A DNA stretch of 64,000 nt. Source: Desarmillaria ectypa. Lineage: Eukaryota > Basidiomycota > Agaricomycetes > Agaricales > Physalacriaceae. The notes beneath the pieces are model-generated. The model had not been told where the DNA came from, did no database searches, and saw only the letters and a program-made list of their open reading frames with translations. This document shows positions 46,461-59,168 of this stretch, piece after piece. The DNA lies in assembly GCA_030407005.1 (NCBI GenBank), contig JAUDYN010000009.1, forward strand, positions 62,001 through 126,000, given 5' to 3'. Position numbers and translations under genes: made by a program. How positions within the stretch are numbered: the stretch's first letter is position 1; each line of letters begins with the position of its first letter.

Positions 46461-48567
46461 GGAGGGAGACTTCACTTTGGGATTTTGTGGGGCGGGAGAA
46501 AGTAAAAGGTCTCCCAGAGTGCTGTAGGACGTCGAAGGCGCATATATATATCGAGAAGAGATTGATTTATGTAAATACCCTGCCACGAGGAGATTAGCTT
46601 GGGCGACATAACAGCATGGATACACACATAACATGTTTCTGGGTTGTCACACCCTGAACAAAACATCGATAGTAAATGAATGTTTGAGTTTTTATAGGAC
46701 GTTGGCTCATGAGGGGAGTGAAGTAAGGGCCATTTAGTATTTCGAAGGCGGAGGACGATGCTTCTGGTGCGGGCTGAGGTGATGTGGATTAAAGGGAGAA
46801 GAACCATATCAAAGCAGACACGTACGAGATACACCTTTTTTATCTTCATCACGGGAGAATGTTTGACAAGAGCATTAGCTCCTCGTTTAACGGAGGATTC
46901 TCCATTCGCAAAGGCGGGTTGGGAGGAGGTCATACATAGAATATACTAAGAAGAGTTGCCTCTCTAGGAGAAAATGTTAGAGGCTTACCGCCATAAGCAG
47001 AACGATTGTTTCAAGGCCAATAGAGCAAGGGTCGGGGATCAAGTTGAAATACCGAACGGATAGAAGCTGAGTAAAAATCGAGCCCAGAGTCAATCATAGA
47101 TCTTCAGACGCCGAACAGTCATAGCGAATACAGCTACTGCCGGAGAAATCTCAGCCGAGATGCTAGGCAAGAAATGGTAACAGTCATGCATACCATTTTC
47201 CTTGGGATGATGGTTTTTAGTGAGCCAAGCAATGATGTACAGGACCCAGCGAGTACAAGTATTGAGGCATGTGGACCCTTGGACAGATTAAGTCTTGGAA
47301 ATATTGGAAGCACTAGGTACCTTGTCTAGGAAGGCAATGCGCATATTAGATTCTTAGTCTACAAGTAGGCCCCGGGAAGCTCCCACCAGCTGTTGTCCCG
47401 GAGGTTAGCATATTTGAGATCCAAAAACAACTAATGTTTGTCCAGATTTCGTACATTTGAGGAACAGATGGCCGGATCTTTGTCCGAATTAGCATACTTG
47501 AGATGGTAAGAGGCAAGTCAGAGCCACCGATCGATAATTTCGACCCAAAGTGCTCCATATTTGCCTTACGGAGTGCCGGTCCGGAATAGATTTGGACCCA
47601 AATACGTTTTGAACGTTTTCGATTGTTGATTCTGTGAGTATTGTGGGAAAACGCGCCATCGCTATCTTTGGCTCCTTCCACTATGGGACTCATCGTCCTC
47701 AGCCAATATATCGACGCTTTTGCCGTCACTCATCGTTTTATTTGAGGCATGCACTGACCTCTGATGCCGTCAGGATGGTAACTCCTGCATTTCGCCTGAT
47801 GGAATCTGGGACAAGTCAGCGAGCTCTTTCTGCAGCGACGTCCTGGCCGTGCATACTACTTGTCGCGGGAGGGATATTCGTTCCGTCTCTCCGAAGATAG
47901 ATACGATTTTATGGGGAGCAAGGCCTTCAAAGAACATCTTGAGATTACGTGCCGTTGGAGGAAAATGGAGTACTTGGTGGCTTGAGCACTTTCACGGCGT
48001 GTCATAAAGGCTGTCTGAAACAAAGGTGAGGTTTCAGAACCTATCAATGCTGGACATTCGGCCACCGCTGATGTACAATGAAAGTCTTTATCTTCTGCGC
48101 AGTTACGAGAAAGAAGCAACATACATGACAATGTGCGAAAGGGTCTTTGTACTAAGCAAACCTTTGACCAAGGACAGCAGCCAGTAGTGAGCTCCGGCTT
48201 CCTTTATGTCGTCCTCCTGAACTGTGACAACAAAGCTAGCAGCAATCTTTTATTCTAAGAACCCATTAAAAGTTGCTCTCTGTTACTCAACATTCGGACG
48301 TCTGAATATGTCAGAGCCCGCCAACATAGGCAACGAAGTCGTCATCGCAGAGTGAGGCGACCAGCGTATCGCCGTACCCAAGACTGCCTTTTCTAAAAGG
48401 ACATTCTCCGTACGTCAATGTCTCTTCTGATCATCGCTCCATAGTCTAACTTTTAACGCTGATGGCACTCTTTTGAAGCCTACGCAACCAGTAGTACCCT
48501 CGTCATGCGGTCGCTTAGAGGGCACGAAGGACAGGAAATGTGTATCCCGAAGGAGCACTAGTCGGAG
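46461..48567. other. intergenic with an F-box/LRR-like relic
   Basis: On the minus strand, about 47600-47346, one frame reads RKANMEHFGSKLSIGGSDLP. Shifted frames then give LTHLKYANSD and LKYANLRDNSWWELPG, the style of leucine-rich repeats in mushroom F-box proteins, interrupted by stops. No other gene is supported here. Confidence 0.35.
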
Positions 48568-48747
48568 ATGCAACCACTAATTCGCTCTGTGCAAGTACAA
48601 CCACCACCTCCACCAAGTGTGGGGATATGCGATACGGTATCAAACGCTATCGTCTTTGCAGTGATAATCGTGGCTGCCGTGATATTCGGAAACGTTATTG
48701 GTTGTTGTGCGCTCCCGTCTCCCTTTACCATGTATGTCATCGGCTGA
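48568..48747 (+). CDS. small single-pass membrane protein (59 aa), tentative
   Basis: ATG 48568 to TGA 48745-48747. A Pro-rich stretch (QPPPPPSVG) is followed by one strong hydrophobic helix (NAIVFAVIIVAAVIFGNVIG) and a CC pair. It is a single open frame without introns, of unknown family, and could be a chance frame. Confidence 0.28.
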   Translation: MQPLIRSVQVQPPPPPSVGICDTVSNAIVFAVIIVAAVIFGNVIGCCALPSPFTMYVIG

Positions 48748-50001
48748 CTGAATACTGTTGAGTTTAACTCAGTGATAGCTTGAACCGATGCTGATATATG
48801 TGTTCACAACGTTTTCTTTCTTCACTGTCTCGCTATGTGATTGTAGACTTAATGTGATGTGCATGTGTCATCCTTTCCTTTTTGTCGTGCTCTGTGAGTC
48901 TTGAGGTGGCAAAGACGATTGCCTGTCTCATGTCAACCTCTTTTTCTTTCCTTTTTTGATAACATCGTCCGGTCCTCGCGTTTGGAGGGACGTAAGAAGC
49001 GTCATTGAGAATCTTCACATCTACTAGCCTACGACGCTGTGAAGAAAGTAGAGCATTTGGGTATGTTTGCCGAGCGAGGGTTGGACTATGCGTCACACCT
49101 TTACTCTCACCTTAACACCGAGGCCAGGGATGACAGGTGAATGCTCCGTCTCATTCGTGCAAAGTCTAACTATTTGCAGTCGTAGTCTGGCGATACCGTC
49201 GTTTTTGGTATATCGACGTTCAACAACGAAGGAATTTATAATGAAGCAATGCCGCAACGAATGTATAATACCCTGTAGCCACTGCTCTACCTTTTTCGTA
49301 TTCGTAGCCTTCGAATATCGGGGAACACAGATCTCGCCTGAGGTCGGGGGCTTTGTCCGTGCGGTACATCTTGCAGCCTACAAGTAAGATGCGTCCTTTT
49401 ATACCTTTTTTGGCTTGGCATCTCACTCATGTGTCGAAAGCCTCATACAGTGGCGCATCATGGGTTTGCTGAAACTGACACTAGCATGGCCTTGTTCACA
49501 CAGCTGTGGAGTATCCAACAATAACCGGATTCTCACTCCAGTGTGCCTCCCAAGTCATTTCGTTATCTTCTTATTCAGTTCCAGGATGTTTCTCTATATG
49601 CTTGGTCGAGGACGCCACTCCCAGCGTATGACCAGTGTTATGCCTCGAGCGTACGTTGACAAAAGAATTGGCTAGTTATAATATGGGCAATCGATTGTTC
49701 TGGTCTCCGAGTTCATATTCGCTTCATGACCAGATGCATGCAAGGACTCAACAGGCTTCATAGGATTCTTCAAAGCGACTCCACTCTCCTTGAAGAACGA
49801 GGGAACAATCGACCATATGCTAATGACTTCGCGGACATATTATCACGGGGACGATGCCACCTGTAAGAGCCACCTCCTCTCGGGAAGCGGTGACATTGCA
49901 TGCTTTGGCCTCTAAAGCTTAAAGCTTGTGCCGTGGAGATAGAACGATAGAACACCAAGCAAGCTTCTCATTGGTAAAGTCCCGGAATAAATGGAAGTGT
50001 G
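48748..50001. other. intergenic, nothing recognised
   Basis: Only short frames without similarity to known families; no repeat shared with other parts of the window. Confidence 0.35.
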
Positions 50002-50929
50002 CTATTCTTCTGCCTCCATGTAGATGAGCGCTCCGGCGTTTCCCCGTATCTCACGGATACCGAGTTCAACTTCTAGGGTCTGCGCGTCGTCATGCCGGCG
50101 GTCTGGAAAGCCAACGGCATAGTAAACATATATGCTCTGCTTCGTTGGCAGTAGCACTGAAAACGTGAAAGCTGGTGGAGAGCTCGACAAAGAAGCCGCC
50201 GTTGCGGCTCTTTCGTGTGTATGAGCTCGGCCATAAGTATGGTACAGCGGAATAATGCCTTCCCTCATATTCAATGGCCAACAACCAGACAATAATATAC
50301 TGCCGCCACCAAGGTTCCGGGTAATGGAATGCCTTGAATAACGATAGACGGCATGTCTCTGCAAGAAGACCCTCCACATGGTTGTACGACATTCAATCAA
50401 GGAAAATGAATCAAGCATGATGTCATCTCGCGTATACTCCAGCCACGTCAACTTGGCGCAGCCCTCAGCTGATTTCAATGTGGGCGCCTGGTAAATATCG
50501 GTAACATAGTCCTATCCTTCGTCAACATGGAAGTGACGCCACAAGTCCAGGATAACGCGTGCTGTTGAGAAAACGGCCCGCGGATTATTAACCCTGACTC
50601 CTAGGTTCTTCAAGTTCCTGATTAACAATGACGCTTCTCGGGTCCGGATGAGAGATTCGTGGCACAAGACTTGGATGGTGGCTTTCAATTCCTGGAGAGA
50701 AAGAGTAAGTGCGGAGCTGGGTATTAGGGAAGAGGGCCTCGGAGATCCGGCATGATATTTTCGTCGCTTCTGTGAGAACAGTCGGACTGCAACCATCGTC
50801 GTGCCGCACTTGTAAGGAGAGTACCCGAGACCGAACGAGTTGTACATCCAGGTTCAAAAAGACATTCACATGCTGCAATATATCCGGTCCGATACCCAGA
50901 CAGCTCGTAGAAATAGGGTTCTCCTCCAT
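50002..50929 (-). pseudogene. unknown, possible LRR/F-box relic
   Basis: Starting at ATG 50929 (MEENPISTSCLGIGPDILQ), frames with Leu-rich character (LSLQVRHDDG; LQELKATIQVL; LLIRNLKNLGVRV; WLEYTRDDIMLDSFSLI) follow one another on the minus strand in different frames. Not all changes of frame coincide with convincing introns. The pattern fits the LRR part of a fungal F-box protein that is decaying, but I cannot prove the family. Confidence 0.35.
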
Positions 50930-52710
50930 AGTCTAGTGGCGCAACAGTAATATTGACAAAACACCCGCAGGGTTACCGGTTAGACCACAGGGATCGGCAA
51001 ACCTGCAACTAGCAAAATATTCAGCGATTGTTCCTGTAAATTACCGATGACGCGAAAATATGCAAAGTTGAATTACAGGGTCGCTGTATTAACCCGGACC
51101 GGTACCGTGAACCGAAGACCGAAATGACAGTGCTTTCAAGGCGGGGAACGCCACTTTCCCCTGGTAATATTATCTCAGACGTGAATGGTTACGAATAGAC
51201 AGGGATATAATGACAAACCCTTCTCACACCAAATAAATGGTGTCATTCAGCTGACGAGAAGCTGATTCAGGTGGTCTATCTGACTTGGCCCGCCTGGGCG
51301 GGATATCTACATCAAGGAAAGCTCGCTATTGCGACCTTGGTGGATAGATAGATATGACGAGAAGATATCACATACTGGAGAATTCCGAAATTTCATTTCG
51401 TTTTATAAAGTTGTCATGTAGATCCGGATCTCAAGGAACTACGTCAACTAGATGAAATATTATACCTGGAAGAGAAATGGTCAACTTTGTTATCGGAGCC
51501 CGGGACACAGCGAATAACGACATCGGCGCCTCAGCCGGTAGAGCTTGTCGTCCTTCAGATAGCCAGAGAAGGGGTCCGGTTAAAAACACGCATACGGATA
51601 TTTGTCATGCAGATTTTTTGCTGCGAAGGCGAGCCGATTCGGTCAAAAAAGAGTGTGTCGATCCGTGAAAAAACCCTGGACTTGATGATACGAGATATAT
51701 ACATACGCGCTCAAATCGCGCACGCGCAGCCTGAATGCCAGGGGAAATCTCGGAGGGCATGACAGATAAGTTAGCATGAGGCCAGGAAGTGGTGGCCCTT
51801 TGATATTCAATAGAGAAAGGACCTACAGATGTTCACGATAATTGAATGCACTTGGGATCCTCCATTTCAAAGACAAGATAGGGTCGTGCTACCCTCAGTC
51901 ATAGGTGCGGCGTCTACTATGGCGGCGGCGTCGCCGAAAAAAGCGCACAGCTTGGCTATCAGTAAAGATGAACATGACCACACAAAAATCGTGAGAGGCG
52001 CCCCCCCCCTGTATTTTTTTCAGAAACGTGGTCCAACGGATTCTCGGCCAAGCCAAGAGAAACACATGGAGACCTGTGGAGAAAATTCCGTGGCGGAACA
52101 TATACAGTTTGGGGTATGATAGCACAGCCCCAAAGTACGAATGACAGCAAGCTTGGAAGGCCCCAGTGAACATCCCGCCAGTCCATCGGTTCAGGTTGTA
52201 TTATATCGGAAAAGGAAGCTGCCAAAATGTGGCGTTGCTGGCGCCGCCGTGCGTACCAATTCGAGCGTGCTGGTCGTGTGGTCCAGATTGAGTGGCGGAC
52301 TCAGAGTACCTGATGTCAACTTCCCACGTGTGTTCCCGATCAATCGGCGATTCGCGACCCTGGCGCGTCCTTCATATTTTTATTCCTGCTCTCGTCATCG
52401 ATGAAGCTTTACACCTTTCCTCCCTTTCTGTACTGCTACAGAACTCCCGCTTTGAACAGTGGATTTCAATTCACGCCGGAATTTAATGTTCGTATCTCCC
52501 CCTTACTCCTTCTTTCGATGCCTTTTATACTAACTTGTGCCAAGTAGCACTTTGTGCAGACGCGTATTATCTGACTTATCAGGTACCGGGACAGCGCGAA
52601 AAAAATATCCGCAGAGGTGGATGTTGATGCCATACTAATTTATTTCTTAAGGTGAGCTTCGCTTTCATGATTATTGAACTTTCACAGAAGAACTCAAGTA
52701 CTTTCCGTAG
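50930..52710. other. intergenic, nothing recognised
   Basis: No gene is supported. A tRNA-like stretch near 51530-51600 lacks a proper B box and stems (see rejected items). Confidence 0.4.
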
Positions 52711-54324
52711 ATGTTCGACTCTTATACGTGCAACACCTGCGGTAATCATTATGAGCCTGCCCCCTGCACTCACGACATATTAATTCCGGACTCTTTATAC
52801 GCGCTCTGCAGCACTAACGACCCACCCCCATCTTCTGAAATTCCTCACCTCATCGACTTACAACAAACCGTTCACGCTGCTAAAGAAGAACTCGAATTCG
52901 AGATACGTCGCATCACGCTCAAGCTCAACGAAAAAGGGAGAGCCTTACAATGGCTCACCAACGACCTCAAATCAGTACTATCCCCTATCCGCCGACTTCC
53001 TGCCGAAATACTCATGGAGATTTTCCTCCACGCCAACTCTCTCCGAGTCACCGACACCACGAGCGATCCTTGGATCCTCAGTCACGTTTGTAGTACTTGG
53101 CGTACCGTCGCGACGGTCCACTGCCCCGAACTCTGGTCTGACATCACCATCACCCCTTCCTCCTTCCGACGCAAAGACTCCTTCTCCCTCGTTCAAACGG
53201 CCCTGCGCCGTTCCGGTCTACACGACCTCTTCATCCAATTCAGGGATGGCGGTAAACACAAGTCAAAACGAAAAGCCGTGGCAACAGTCCTGTTCTCCCT
53301 ATTAACCCTCGAATCCAACCGGTGGAAGACTGCGCAGCTCTCCTTATCTTCCGAACGCTTCGGAACGCTCTCGACCATTCGTGGCCGCCTCTCACGGCTG
53401 TCCCAAGTAAATTTGACTTACATCGGTGACCAGAGGCCGCCTCTACGTATCGACGCCTTCGAGATTACCCCCCGGCTCGAATCCATCACCATTGAAGGGT
53501 TCCAAGACAACGACATCGACACCATCATCCCCCTCTCCTCACCAAAACTGCGACAGTTCCGTGATGACCGCGAGCTCGGAGATAACACGCTCAACGCCCG
53601 TTTGTTAGAGACAGTACGACACTCTCCCGCTCTACAATCTTTCCACGTATATCACCGAAATCGATTTGATCCGCGTTCGACACATCCTGTCACGCCACGC
53701 ATCGAGAATGCATCTATCCATACGCTGCAGGCATCGGAAGGCGCCTTGCTCCGGAGCCTGCGCCTACCAGCTCTCAAGACGCTCTGGTTGGGTACCGATG
53801 AGAATTGTATGTTGCCATGTCCGGATGACGTTGTCGCATCACTGCAGGTTCTCATCTCTGTCTCCCAATGTTCCCTCACATCCCTCATACTCACACAAGT
53901 ATCGATCACCAATACTTCGGACTTCATTCATCTCCTCCGACTGATGCCCCGGCTCGAGGAACTGGAGATGTACTTCATTTTTTGGCGGGATGAGTACGAT
54001 AGCACCATGCAGCGTGTCATCTCGGAAATGATTGAGCCCTCACCTCAGCCACAGGCTCTCTCAGCCCGTCATGCATTGCTCCCGGCACTAACCGAATTTA
54101 CCATCGAGGTATTTGATACCACGGATTCTCAGGGCGTCCGGTTTATCAACGATGTGTTCGTCCACATGATGTCGACGCGGTGTAGGGCGTATGACGCGCC
54201 CAAGCTGAAATATGTAAGAGCCGAGATACGTAGTCCCAATGCCCTTCCCCTATCAGCTGCAGCTACGAATCAATTGCAAGAACTATTTCATAACGGATTG
54301 GAAGTCACGATTCTTACTATGTAA
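52711..54324 (+). CDS. F-box-like protein, single exon
   Basis: 537 residues in one exon. The N-terminus has a small Cys/His cluster (CNTCGNHYEPAPCTH). A predicted coiled coil (about 48-90: EELEFEIRRITLKLNEKGRA) comes next, then an F-box-like domain (about 92-140: LSPIRRLPAEILMEIFLHA and WILSHVCSTWRTVA), then leucine-rich segments to the end (LTSLILTQVSI, LMPRLEELEMYFI). This coiled-coil/F-box/LRR order is typical of the greatly expanded F-box families of mushrooms, thought to recruit substrates to SCF ubiquitin ligases. It looks intact, and the substrate is unknown. Confidence 0.85.
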   Translation: MFDSYTCNTCGNHYEPAPCTHDILIPDSLYALCSTNDPPPSSEIPHLIDLQQTVHAAKEELEFEIRRITLKLNEKGRALQWLTNDLKSVLSPIRRLPAEILMEIFLHANSLRVTDTTSDPWILSHVCSTWRTVATVHCPELWSDITITPSSFRRKDSFSLVQTALRRSGLHDLFIQFRDGGKHKSKRKAVATVLFSLLTLESNRWKTAQLSLSSERFGTLSTIRGRLSRLSQVNLTYIGDQRPPLRIDAFEITPRLESITIEGFQDNDIDTIIPLSSPKLRQFRDDRELGDNTLNARLLETVRHSPALQSFHVYHRNRFDPRSTHPVTPRIENASIHTLQASEGALLRSLRLPALKTLWLGTDENCMLPCPDDVVASLQVLISVSQCSLTSLILTQVSITNTSDFIHLLRLMPRLEELEMYFIFWRDEYDSTMQRVISEMIEPSPQPQALSARHALLPALTEFTIEVFDTTDSQGVRFINDVFVHMMSTRCRAYDAPKLKYVRAEIRSPNALPLSAAATNQLQELFHNGLEVTILTM

Positions 54325-54630
54325 CCATAGCTTTCTTCTACGATCATAAAGAGATGAATATATAATATATACCCGTATTATTCATTTGGACACGGTAGCG
54401 TGTGAATAGAAGTTCAGTGCCATTTTCTGATATAGCACCGGAAAACAGCACCGGCATAGCCACCTGTGTTCATTTTGGACCAAGAAGTCCGACTATAATA
54501 ATGCATTGGATTTATTTAGTCGAGATGCAACGACAACTGATAACTCTGATGTTACAAATTTGGGAGTAAGAATTGGGTAGTTAGGTGGTAGCGTACAAAC
54601 TTCTGTAGATATTAAGACTGGTACAAGCGT
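54325..54630. other. short intergenic, tail-to-tail
   Basis: About 300 bases between the F-box gene and the convergent palmitoyltransferase gene; nothing recognised. Confidence 0.5.
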
Positions 54631-57095
54631 CTATACCTGACTGACAGGTTCATATGCACCTCTACTACTTCCTGCTCTCCCCATGCCCAACCCTAATCCC
54701 ATAAATAGCCCCTTCCTAACATTCTTCTTCGTCCCAGGTTCATCCAGCTCATCATCCCTCTCTCGCCTCCTCTTCGCCTCCCGGAATCCCTCTAAAGGTA
54801 CATCGTATAGCTTGTCGTACTCCACTCCCAGTTCTCTCCCAGCCGTCCAAAAGTCCTTGCAGTTGCCCCACATTCCCAAATCAAACGGATTACTGGCTTT
54901 ACCCGCGCGAGCGAGTCCGTCGACCGCCTTGCCTTTCGTAAACCTGTCAAAGCCCAAAAGGTTCATCAAAAACCCGCCGGCACGATGTTGATGCTCCGGC
55001 TGCGGTGAAACAAGCGCAGTATCCTCTGTGCTCAAGCCCCGATGATTGTGACGGTGCCCCATCTGTCCGTTCAAGGTTGCACCACCACGTCCTCCCATGA
55101 AGCCAAACCGTCCCAGATTAGACACTTCGAGAGTGGTCATCTGTCGAACGATTTGCCAGATCTGGGAGGCGAGGAGGACGACGGTCCAGGAGAGCTGAAG
55201 AGTTGCCCAAGCCGTGACGGCGACGGGGAAGGTGTCATATGATGTTATACGACATAGGTCTGACGTTAGAGGGCATGAGGGCGAGATGTCGGCGGGGTCC
55301 ACGGAAAGTGGTATCGTTGAGAAGACTGAGACGTAATTAGATTTAATAGCACGAAATAAGCATTACATCCTTACATTGATAGGCGAGATAATCGAAGGAG
55401 ATGATGCCGATGACGAGCATTAACACGAATATCACAAATTGGCGATGGTTATTGAAGCCCACGCAGTTCCAAACCCATGGACAATGACTGGACAAGGAAC
55501 AGTCAGAGGATAATCACGCGCCAGAAAGGGGGGAAAAGTACTGGTCGCTGCGGGCGATACACCGGTCACATATCCGACAATGCTTTGATCGCAGTGGTTT
55601 ACGAGCCATGCATTGTATACAGAATGTTTGACCATTCAGTCTACCCTCGGAGGCGAGATCTTCGATAATCTGCATAGAATATGAGGAACACAATGACACT
55701 ACTCATAGAAGGAAACTCACCGTTTTGAGTTCACCGTCATTGACTGGCTTAGGACACGTTCCCGGATCCAGCATGATCGAACGGAAGAAGTTGTACGAGC
55801 ATAGACCAAATGAAATAGCAAAAGTCAAGTGTGCGAAAGCGTGTGACTGCGTTTCTGCGATAAAACATCAGCTTCGGTTGAACGAAACGAAGGAGGCACA
55901 TACGTTGCACAAGCCTCGTGAACCAGCTAAATAGCACCCAGACCATCGATCCGAAGATGATCCCGGCAAAATAGGGTGTCTGCTGCACGCTGTCTGTATA
56001 CGTATTGTTGTTGAGAAGGACACGAGTGACTATATGATGCATCCCAAAGAACTCGGCCATGGCCAGGAGGAGGCCAGTATACCACGGTAATATCGTGACG
56101 GTCATGAAGATCATATAGAAGAAGATTGTAGGTATGATAAATATTGCAATTTTGGTATTCCGCTGCGACTCGAGTGTAAGCCCAAGAAATTTGAAGAAAA
56201 TTAGGATACTCACTTCGCTCAAAGGTTTCGGCTTCTTGATTCCATACTCATTCATACCTCCCTCTTCGAGCGCCCGTTTCCATGCTCCAAGGCTCTTCAG
56301 TTCCACTGCCATCTCTCTTGGCGTCCGACCCTCCCCATCTTTCGCCGTCAGGTCCGCACCCTTTTCGACTAGCCGCCGTATGATGACCCGGTTCGCCCTA
56401 ACCACCGCCCAGTGTAGTGGCGTCAATCCAGCGTCGTCCTTGGTATTCGGATTCGCACCGTGCCTTAACAATAAATCAACTGATAATGCGTCACCCTGAT
56501 ACGCAGCCCACATGAGGGATGTGTGTCCTTGCGAATCACGCGAGTCCACGTTGATGGGCTGATGAAGCAGATACAGAAGCGGCATGACTGACGATGAGTG
56601 TGTGACGAGGTGTAAGGAGTTGTAGCCTTGCGAGTCGGTGATGGTAGGGTCGGCATTATGGGAGATAAGTAGTTGGATCACGTAGAGGTAACCATTACGG
56701 GCGGCCCACTGCAGAGGCGTGGCAACAAGGTCTCCACCTAGGGCATCGACCTCCGCTCCCTGCTCAAGGAGATACCGACATGCTGGTACTTGAGCGTTTA
56801 TTGCCGCCCAATGAAGCGGAGTAATATTCTGGTCGTCACGGTCCGTTGCTGCCGCCTTGCCCGACTCGATGAGCTCTTTGATGAGCTGGACATCCCCTCG
56901 CTGGGCTACCACGAAGATATTGGCCTGCATTACACGTTAGCCATAAGTCTTTCGAAAGAAAAGGCTGTGTCGCACCTCTGCATTTGCTGGTGACGCCTCT
57001 GCAGATGGTGAGAAAGAGATATTCGTCGCACCGACGGATTCTTGATTTACTAGGGATGCAGATGGCTCAGCCTTTCTGCTCACTATGTCGTCCAT
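54631..57095 (-). CDS. AKR1: ankyrin-repeat DHHC palmitoyltransferase (Akr1 type)
   Basis: Protein S-acyltransferase of Golgi/endosomal membranes that attaches palmitate to cysteines of client proteins. From ATG 57095 ([17 protein letters not shown]) the first exon ends near 56976. The next begins [18 protein letters not shown] and carries about six ankyrin repeats ([58 protein letters not shown]). Transmembrane helices follow ([35 protein letters not shown]). The Cys-rich domain reads [20 protein letters not shown], and the catalytic DHHC is completed across an intron (GAC CA | T CAT TGT) followed by [12 protein letters not shown]. The tail has another helix and a Gly/Arg-rich end (stop 54631-54633). 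All junctions checked hold, giving roughly 715 residues, normal for Akr1. Confidence 0.92.
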
Positions 57096-58529
57096 CGGTA
57101 GGGCGGGGGGGTGGTGGTGGTGGTAGCGGAAGGGGAAGGAGTAGTAGCATAGCCACATCTTGTTTCGTCATTGGTAGCTTGCTGATGTCAGCACGATGAC
57201 CCAAACACCAAAAAATTTCAAGTTCGTCTTTGGTTCGTCTTGCCAAATTCTTAGAGAGACTATTACTTGCAATGTCTATGGTAAGTACCACTGATTTATC
57301 CTAGGACTCTCAGCTTATTTAACCAGGATTCACGTCCATAGAACCCTCTGGTAGCCACAAGAGAAATGATAGATAAAAGAATGGGAAAAAACCCAAGACA
57401 AACGATGGGTGATGCCATCTGTCGTTATGTCAGAAACCAAGCCTCAACTGACCTCATCGTCCGTTGTACAGATAGATTGAGCCTAAGGTATCCCAAGGAG
57501 CCTACTCATAGAAATGTCCTCATGTTTCTATATTACTTTTGACAGGTCAACAACTTTTTCTCCAAGGTCATCTGCGACTGATGCTTTGTAAGTATTTCCC
57601 GAAGAAATTTTCTGTCCGGCGGCGTAGGGGAACACGACGGTCCCCCTTTTTTTTCGTCCATCGGCGTACATCGAGGCGGCCGGGATCCATTTGTCCTCAC
57701 GTGATGATAACAGAACCTCACTTCTTCGCTAGAATCAAGACTCGGATGCATGGTGCTACAAAATGACGCCGAGGTAGAAGTTCGAGAGTCGACATCATCG
57801 TGACGAGTATTCCCGTATACGTGCATATGAACTGTGGCGTTTTTTAAGCTCGAGGACCGCTGATTCTTCGCCGTGCTTATTTCTCACATCTCCTACGAAA
57901 TTAGATCCTGGTTTAACTGTGTATCTCCAGCATCAAATCACCGCTTTCTGTGCTCATGTGCCGCCAAATTTAGGTGTACCAGGTAGCTGGCATACCAATT
58001 GCGCGTACAAAAACTCGATGCTACTTTGAAGATTTCCGGAGATATCATTGCGCCTATTTGGTGCTTCACTAGCATTAGCTCCAAGTTCAAACTCAGGATT
58101 CGTAGCCATGGAAAATCCAGGTGGGGATCAGAGGTTAAAAGCACCGCCGCCATCCGGTACTTGTGTCAGCATCAACCTTCTTCTTTTCATCCGCGATATG
58201 TGGAAGCAGTGACTATCATTGTCCTCCTAATTTCCTCCCTTGTATAGTATCTCGTCACGAAATTCTTGGGGCACGACGAACAACGAAACACTCAAAGTAT
58301 GAGGCTTGAGGTCCCCCGCACTCGCGTATTTACCGTCAAGTGATCGGTCTTTTGAATATGCTGTTATGTGGCTGAATCTAACTCATCGTGCCATACTTTT
58401 ACTTTACAGGATACATCACTGGTACCTCCGCACTGTATAAAACTTAACTTTTTGGCACCCAGAGCGTTTCTAAGTGGATCATTACTACCCCCATTCCTCC
58501 CGGTAAACACAGTCTCTCGTCGAACGCAT
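57096..58529. other. intergenic, nothing recognised
   Basis: A (GGT)n/CCACC tract at 57107-57123 lies just upstream of the palmitoyltransferase start. The rest shows no supported gene. Confidence 0.4.
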
Positions 58530-59168
58530 ATGTCGCTCTCAGGATCGCTCTTATTTCAGTGCTTCTCCTTGCTCTTCGTGTCTCAGAGCTGGTTGATCCA
58601 ATACACAGTCTTCGTCGTCACCCTGATTAGCTCTCTTCTCTGGTGGGGTCTGCCATCCCGGGCCCTCTGCCTCCTCATTGCAGAACTAGATGCGGCGTGG
58701 GATGAATTTCACAATGAACTTGAGAAAGGACACCTCCTGAAGAAGATCAGGAAGGCTCACAAAAAGCGTTACCAGATGTAGGCGCCTCCGTTTATGATTT
58801 TTCATTCTTTTGCACCTTGTTTTTGTTTTGCTGATGTTGCGTCCCTCCCAGATTAGAAGGGGTTGTTGCTGAGCACGCAAAAGCCCTGGAGTCTTGTGAT
58901 GACCTTTGCAAGGATGCGAAAGCGTTCCTCCGGGGAAGGAGTGTTGCGGTTTATTGCTGTCTGTACAAAGTGAAGTGTTTTAGAAGTCAAACCATGGTTC
59001 GTGGAGTCCCCGTTCTTGTCCCGCTCTTCCATCTTGATTATGATGCCTTAGACGCTGAAACAGCGACGTGGCCCTTAGACTTTCTATGGTGCGCCGCTGC
59101 TTTGTATTCCGTTTTGACGACGCTGATAATCGAGTCTATTTCTGTATCAGCCATATCCTACAGGTCAT
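58530..59168 (+). CDS. small membrane protein, unknown
   Basis: ATG 58530 (MSLSGSLLFQCFSLLFVSQ) opens two closely spaced hydrophobic segments (IQYTVFVVTLISSLLWWGLP among them). A charged, helical part follows (AELDAAWDEFHNELEKGHLL, KKIRKAHKKRYQ). An intron (about 58779-58850, gtaggc...cccag) joins it to LEGVVAEHAKALESCDDLC, which continues the helix. The open frame runs on to TAA about 59168, but a further intron is possible after about 58990. Family not recognised. Confidence 0.45.

Noticed and set aside
51528..51600. tRNA-Lys-like stretch (CAGCCGGTAGAGC, later GGTCCGGTTAAAA)
   Set aside because: The stems do not pair and the T arm is not formed; at best a degenerate tRNA-derived repeat.
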